Part shown: piece after piece, positions 59,265 through 64,000 of the stretch
Layout of the letters: each line of letters begins with the position of its first letter
Numbering within the stretch: position 1 is the first letter of the stretch
Source of the DNA: Streptomyces plumbidurans
GTDB taxonomy: Bacteria; Actinomycetota; Actinomycetes; Streptomycetales; Streptomycetaceae
Length of the DNA stretch: 64,000 nucleotides
Assembly: GCF_019857225.1 (NCBI RefSeq)
Contig: NZ_JAFJSY010000004.1
Span: 163,236 to 227,235, forward strand
Reading direction: 5' to 3'
Position numbers and translations under genes: made by a program
The notes under the pieces: generated by a model
Databases searched by the model: none
Seen by the model: the letters and a program-made list of their open reading frames with translations, nothing else
What the model was told of the DNA's origin: nothing

Positions 59265-59591
59265 ACGCATCCCTCCCGAATGCCACTGAAAAGACTCGAC
59301 ACTGCTAGAAGCGCCCAGTGACCGAACAATGTCACTCCGCACACGATGCGTGGCTGAAACTGGCCATATCCGACCCGTGCCGTCTCACGCGACCTCCGTT
59401 CCGCGACGGGGGGTCATCCTGCCCACGCCAGACCGAACGAACCGCTGGATCAGCTCCGCGCTTCTGCCGCCGCCCTGCGAGGGACGGTCCGGCAGGACGC
59501 GCATTCCGGCCACCGCGCCGGTTTACCGATTGCACCCCGGGTTACGCGGGCACCACGCGCAATCTCGCCCGTCGAGGATTGGGGAGGTGCC
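59265..59591. other. Gene-free interval, no element recognised
   Basis: 327 bp between divergent HATPase and CBS genes. It must contain the promoters of both, but I found no persuasive operator. A TGTCACT at 59330-59336 is followed after 16 bases by GCTG, so it does not fit the ECF41 promoter. Confidence 0.5.
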
Positions 59592-60017
59592 ATGACCCGG
59601 AAGGTACGCGACGTGATGTCGCCGGGTGCGGCCGCCGTGGAGCCCATGACCACCGTGGCGCGGGCGGCCGGAGTGATGCGGGAGCAGGACGTCGGCGATG
59701 TGCTGGTCGCCTACGACTGCGACCTTTTCGGTGTGCTCACCGACCGCGACATCGTGGTCCGGGCGCTCGCCGAGGGCCTCGACCCCGCCGAGACGACCGT
59801 TGGATCCGTGTGCACGCCCCCGCCGGTGGCGACCCTCGCACCGGACGACACGACCGACCTCGCCATGGAACTGATGCGCCGTCACGCCGTACGCAGGCTC
59901 CCGGTCGTCGAACGCGGCGGCTGCCCCGTCGGCATGGTCAGCCTCGGCGACCTCGCCGCCGTCGAGGACACGCACGCCGCCCTGGAGGAGATCGGCAGGG
60001 CGGCACCGAACCGCTGA
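59592..60017 (+). CDS. CBS-domain pair protein
   Basis: 141 residues, two CBS motifs: residues 3-62 (VRDVMSPGAAAVEPMTTVARAAGVMRE, LFGVLTDRDIVVRAL) and 70-128 (VGSVCTPPPVATLAPDDTTDLAMELMRRHAVRRLPVVE, PVGMVSLGDLA). Such stand-alone pairs bind adenine nucleotides and act as energy sensors. GGAGG precedes the ATG. The phosphoribosyltransferase gene begins 68 bp downstream, a pairing common in dormancy/stress loci. Confidence 0.93.
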   Translation: MTRKVRDVMSPGAAAVEPMTTVARAAGVMREQDVGDVLVAYDCDLFGVLTDRDIVVRALAEGLDPAETTVGSVCTPPPVATLAPDDTTDLAMELMRRHAVRRLPVVERGGCPVGMVSLGDLAAVEDTHAALEEIGRAAPNR

Positions 60018-60085
60018 GCCGGGGCGGGCGGACGGAGAAGCGGAAGGGAGTGGGGAAGGGAGTGAGGCAGAAAGTGGCGAGCGCG

Positions 60086-60736
60086 ATGCGGTTCCACGAC
60101 CGTGAGCAGGCCGGACGGGAGCTGGCCGGACGGCTGCGGTTCGAGCAGGAGAAGGGCATGCTGACCGATCCCGTGGTCCTCGCCCTGCCGCGCGGCGGTG
60201 TCACCGTGGCCCAGGAGGTGGCCGCGGCGCTCGGCGCCCCGCTCGACGTGCTGGTCGTACGGAAGATCGGAGTCCCGTACGAGGAGGAACTGGGCGTCGG
60301 CGCGATCGTCGGCGACGACGAACCCCTTTTCGACGAGCGTGCCCTGGAGCACCTGGGCCTCGGCGAACCGGAGCTCGCCCCCGTGGTCGAGCGCGAACGC
60401 GCGGAGCTGCACCGCCGCGAGCGCCTCTACCGTCAGGGCCACCCCGCGCCCGACCTCAGGGACCGCACCGTGATCGTCGTGGACGACGGGCTCGCGACCG
60501 GGTCCACCGCCCGCGCAGCCCTGCGCTTCGTACGGCGCAGAAAGCCCGCCCGCGTCGTGCTGGCCGTGCCGGTCGGCTCACCGGAGGCGACGCACCGGCT
60601 GCGGGCCGAGGCCGACGAGGTGCTCTGCCTGCAACAGCCGCCCGCCTTCCTGGCCGTGGGCAACTGCTACGAGGAGTTCGAGCAGCTGACGGACGACGAC
60701 GTACTGCGGGCACTGGACACGACGACCGAGCACTGA
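60086..60736 (+). CDS. Phosphoribosyltransferase-family protein
   Basis: 216 residues from ATG 60086; GTG 60074 and GTG 60062 are alternatives. FHDREQAGRELAGRL leads to VLALPRGGVTVAQEVAAAL, DVLVVRKIGVPYEEELGVGAI and the PRPP-binding motif VIVVDDGLATGSTA. This is the stand-alone PRTase group often associated with universal-stress/CBS genes; the substrate is unknown. It ends at a strong terminator. Confidence 0.9.
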   Translation: MRFHDREQAGRELAGRLRFEQEKGMLTDPVVLALPRGGVTVAQEVAAALGAPLDVLVVRKIGVPYEEELGVGAIVGDDEPLFDERALEHLGLGEPELAPVVERERAELHRRERLYRQGHPAPDLRDRTVIVVDDGLATGSTARAALRFVRRRKPARVVLAVPVGSPEATHRLRAEADEVLCLQQPPAFLAVGNCYEEFEQLTDDDVLRALDTTTEH

Positions 60737-60768
60737 ATCCACGGGTTGCCCGCGTCCGGGCAGCGCAG

Positions 60769-60808
60769 AAGGCCGGCTCGACGGTACGCGCACCGTCGAG
60801 CCGGCCTT
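60769..60808. terminator. Bidirectional terminator between PRTase and argG
   Basis: A perfect 17-bp stem (60769-60785 with 60792-60808) and a 6-nt loop, running into TTT, with AA on the opposite side. Confidence 0.9.
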
Positions 60809-60852
60809 TCGCGGAAGCGGCGGAAGGGCAAGTCCAACCCCCTCCGGCAACG

Positions 60853-62340
<1,488 letters not shown>

Positions 62341-62425
62341 AAAGCCCATGGTGCGAGGCCGCCCCTGAGACGGGTTCCCGCAGGTTCCCGCCCCTGGGGC
62401 GCCCCCGCTCAGGCACCATGATCGT

Positions 62426-63517
62426 GTGACATACGCGGTGACTGTGGACGTGGAGCTCCCCGAGGGCGCCACGGAACTCGACGTTCTTCAGCGGGAAGGC
62501 GTGATCTTCCTGCTGCGCAAGGGCCTTGATTCGATCGCGGCCATCGAGGGCCCCGACGGGATGGAGGTCGACCTGGTGGACGACATCATCGCCGTCCATC
62601 CCAAGGGGGCCCTGCTCAAGCTCTACGTCGACGCCCCGGCCCTGGAGTTCGCCGAGGACGCCGCGCGCGAGGTCGTCGCGGAGGTGCTGGAGCGGACCGA
62701 GCCACTCGCCGACTGGGAGATCACCCGCTGCGGAGTGGATCTGGCCCCCGAGCTGCTGCAGGAGAGCCTCGACGCGGCCGACGGCCCCGACGCCCCGCCG
62801 GCGGACCCCGCGGAACGCGCCCGCCGGCACGCCGAGGCCCGGCCGACGGGCGAGCCCGTCCGCCGCCGCGACGACGCCGAGGTCGACGACATGCGGCGCA
62901 GGCTCCGCTCCCTCGCGCCGACCCTGCAGGCCTTTCCGCCGGCGTCCTTCGGCTACGCGGACGACGAGGAGAAGCGGCTCGTCAGTCGTGAGGCGGCGGA
63001 GATCGCTGCGGGCGCCGTCGTCCACGCCGTCGATCTCCTGGTCGACGAGCTGTTCACGGATCTGGCCGGTCTGGAGGAGGAGGGGCCCACCGTCGCGGAC
63101 ACCGACGCGCCGTTCATGATCCTCGACGAACTGCCGCCGCAGTTCGCCCAGCAGTACACGGTCCTGTTCGCGCGCCGGCTGACCGTCACGGCCGTCACCA
63201 TGACCGGCCGCCTCATGCGGCCGCACTTCGGCCGCCTCAGCTGTGTCGCCGAGGAACTCCTGCTGAAGTTCCTGGTCGGCCAGGCCGAGGCGACGGCCGA
63301 CCTCTACGACCTGCTCAGCGAGGAGGTCGAGACGGCCCTGCAGGTCTTCGCCGACCGGCTGGGGGAGGACATGGACCACGACTGGTTGTACGTCCCGGCC
63401 GCGGACGGCGAGGCCGAGGGCACCGTCCAGGACTGGTTCATCCCCTTCGGCGACGAACGGTCCGTGCATCCGTACGCCGCCAACGACGACAGCGACGGCG
63501 ACGACGAGGAGGTCTGA
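62426..63517 (+). CDS. Unrecognised acidic protein
   Basis: 363 residues, strongly acidic at both ends (Asp/Glu C-terminal tail DDSDGDDEEV). Residues 1-95 form a regular alpha/beta unit (YAVTVDVELPEGATELDVLQ, LLKLYVDAPALEFAED); residues 120-150 are a charged linker; 160-340 look all-helical and may resemble a small membrane-free scaffold. No motif is recognised. GTG 62426 is the likely start. The following gene starts 4 nt after its stop, so they are probably coupled. Confidence 0.7.
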   Translation: MTYAVTVDVELPEGATELDVLQREGVIFLLRKGLDSIAAIEGPDGMEVDLVDDIIAVHPKGALLKLYVDAPALEFAEDAAREVVAEVLERTEPLADWEITRCGVDLAPELLQESLDAADGPDAPPADPAERARRHAEARPTGEPVRRRDDAEVDDMRRRLRSLAPTLQAFPPASFGYADDEEKRLVSREAAEIAAGAVVHAVDLLVDELFTDLAGLEEEGPTVADTDAPFMILDELPPQFAQQYTVLFARRLTVTAVTMTGRLMRPHFGRLSCVAEELLLKFLVGQAEATADLYDLLSEEVETALQVFADRLGEDMDHDWLYVPAADGEAEGTVQDWFIPFGDERSVHPYAANDDSDGDDEEV

Positions 63518-63521
63518 CCCG

Positions 63522-64000
63522 TTGGACGACGACCGGAACGCGGACGGACCGGGCGCGGATGAGCCGAGCGCGGACGGGCAGGGCTCGAGCGGACCGGGAT
63601 CGGTCGGGCCGGGATCGGTCGGGCCGGGCGCGGACCGGCAGGGCTCGGGCGGGCCGGGCTCGGTCGGGCCGGGCTCGGACGGGCAGGGCTCAGATGGGCA
63701 GGGCTCAGACAGGCCGGGATCGAACGGGTCAGGATCGAACGGGTCAGGATCGGACGGGTCAGGATCGGACGGGCAGGCCGCGGACGGACAGGGATCGGAC
63801 GGGCCGGGCGCGGACCGGCAGGGCGCGGACCGGCAGGGCTCGGGCGGGCCGGGCTCGGGCGGGCCGGGATCGGCCGCCGCCCGGATCACCGGCCGTACGG
63901 TGCGTGGCGCGCGCCCGCTCTCCGGCGCGGTCGCCGAAGTCCGCCTGGACGACGGCCGGTCGGTGATGGTCAAGCGCGCCGAGGATCCGGGGTCGGCGCG
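63522..64000 (+). CDS. Fructosamine-kinase-like protein, C-terminus beyond window, repeat-extended N-terminus
   Basis: From TTG 63522 (GAGGAGG nine bases upstream) to the right edge. Residues 1-about 115 are a Gly/Pro/Ser/Asp-rich low-complexity array. The kinase fold begins at ITGRTVRGARPLSGAVAEVRLDDGRSVMVKRAED, typical of the fructosamine-3-kinase N-lobe (G-rich turn and Lys). Such enzymes phosphorylate Amadori adducts for deglycation. The N-terminal array is built from 15-bp units like those in the lyase gene at the left edge. Family is fairly clear; the cut leaves its active site outside. Confidence 0.72.
   Translation, partial: MDDDRNADGPGADEPSADGQGSSGPGSVGPGSVGPGADRQGSGGPGSVGPGSDGQGSDGQGSDRPGSNGSGSNGSGSDGSGSDGQAADGQGSDGPGADRQGADRQGSGGPGSGGPGSAAARITGRTVRGARPLSGAVAEVRLDDGRSVMVKRAEDPGSA
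63575..63870. repeat. 15-bp tandem repeat inside the fructosamine-kinase-like gene
   Basis: Head-to-tail units such as GGGCCGGGATCGGTC and GGGCAGGGCTCGGAC encode G-(P/Q)-G-(S/A)-(V/D/G) pentapeptides, about 20 units with a few irregular ones. Confidence 0.82.

Noticed and set aside
59330..59336. TGTCACT upstream of the CBS gene as an ECF41 promoter
   Set aside because: After 16 bases the sequence is GCTG, and the distance to the ATG is over 230 bp.
62425..62431. TGTGACA towards argG as an ECF41 promoter
   Set aside because: The -10 position does not read GGTC or CGTC, and the site overlaps the start codon of the gene at 62426.
63559..63966. Arg/Gly-rich forward frame
   Set aside because: Shadow of the repeat in the kinase-like gene in another frame.

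Overview
The window is 64 kb of very high-GC DNA with Streptomyces-type gene content: WhiB, HATPase/XRE/DUF397 regulator sets, several DUF574-type SAM methyltransferases, ECF41 sigma factors, many GTG starts and leaderless messages. No rRNA, tRNA, CRISPR array, prophage, insertion sequence or antibiotic cluster was seen. The mix of oxidoreductases, one-regulator/one-target pairs, decayed genes and minisatellites suggests an accessory part of a Streptomyces or close-relative chromosome.

Layout. 1-2.1 kb: CoA-transferase plus HMG-CoA-lyase-like operon (lyase cut by the left edge) behind a 33-bp palindrome. 2.3-6.4 kb: cyclophilin, a BldB/WhiJ-like HATPase-XRE-DUF397 module with DUF6624, and a methyltransferase. 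6.4-13.5 kb: an apparent ECF41 sigma-factor regulon: a sigma-4-less ECF41-like protein, WhiB plus orphan cytochrome b, an SDR, a fumarate-reductase-type flavoprotein, an ECF41 sigma factor and a carboxymuconolactone-decarboxylase-family (CMD) protein. 13.6-16.2 kb: MarR, a wrecked azoreductase gene, nitroreductase and an SDR paralogue. 16.3-24.4 kb: GlxA-type AraC regulator, gap, methyltransferase, secreted hydrolase, ferritin-like protein, lipase pseudogene, TetR. 24.4-27.7 kb: ABC exporter, then a second CMD-ECF41 pair running into a 0.9-kb minisatellite. 28.6-34.9 kb: SDR/TetR pair, helR with a rifamycin-associated element, aldo-keto reductase, F420/FMN-type oxidoreductase. 34.8-40.4 kb: dnaE2-imuB-imuA mutasome operon with an SOS box. 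40.5-60.7 kb: regulator/enzyme pairs (epoxide hydrolases, cupin-MFS-TetR, LysR/NmrA, LysR/formate-dehydrogenase-like, PadR cluster) and a CBS/phosphoribosyltransferase pair. 60.8-64 kb: argG, an unrecognised protein and the start of a fructosamine-kinase-like gene.

The most interesting signal is a repeated promoter, TGTCACA-N16-GGTC. It occurs exactly, with exact spacing, at five places between 7.1 and 13.5 kb. Each lies 31-52 nt upstream of a start codon: the sigma-4-less protein, whiB-cytochrome b, the SDR, the flavoprotein and CMD. A variant, TGTCACT-N16-CGTC, precedes the second CMD-ECF41 pair. The motif resembles the promoter known for ECF41/SigJ sigma factors, so the window seems to hold two ECF41 systems. 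One controls a local redox regulon that includes a possible sigma mimic acting as a brake.

Other standouts are the rifamycin-associated element arranged as a possible two-way promoter with an adjacent terminator, 15-bp tandem-repeat expansions inside the N-termini of two unrelated enzymes, a 104-bp higher-order satellite that supplies the stop codon of a sigma-factor gene, and several well-defined operators.
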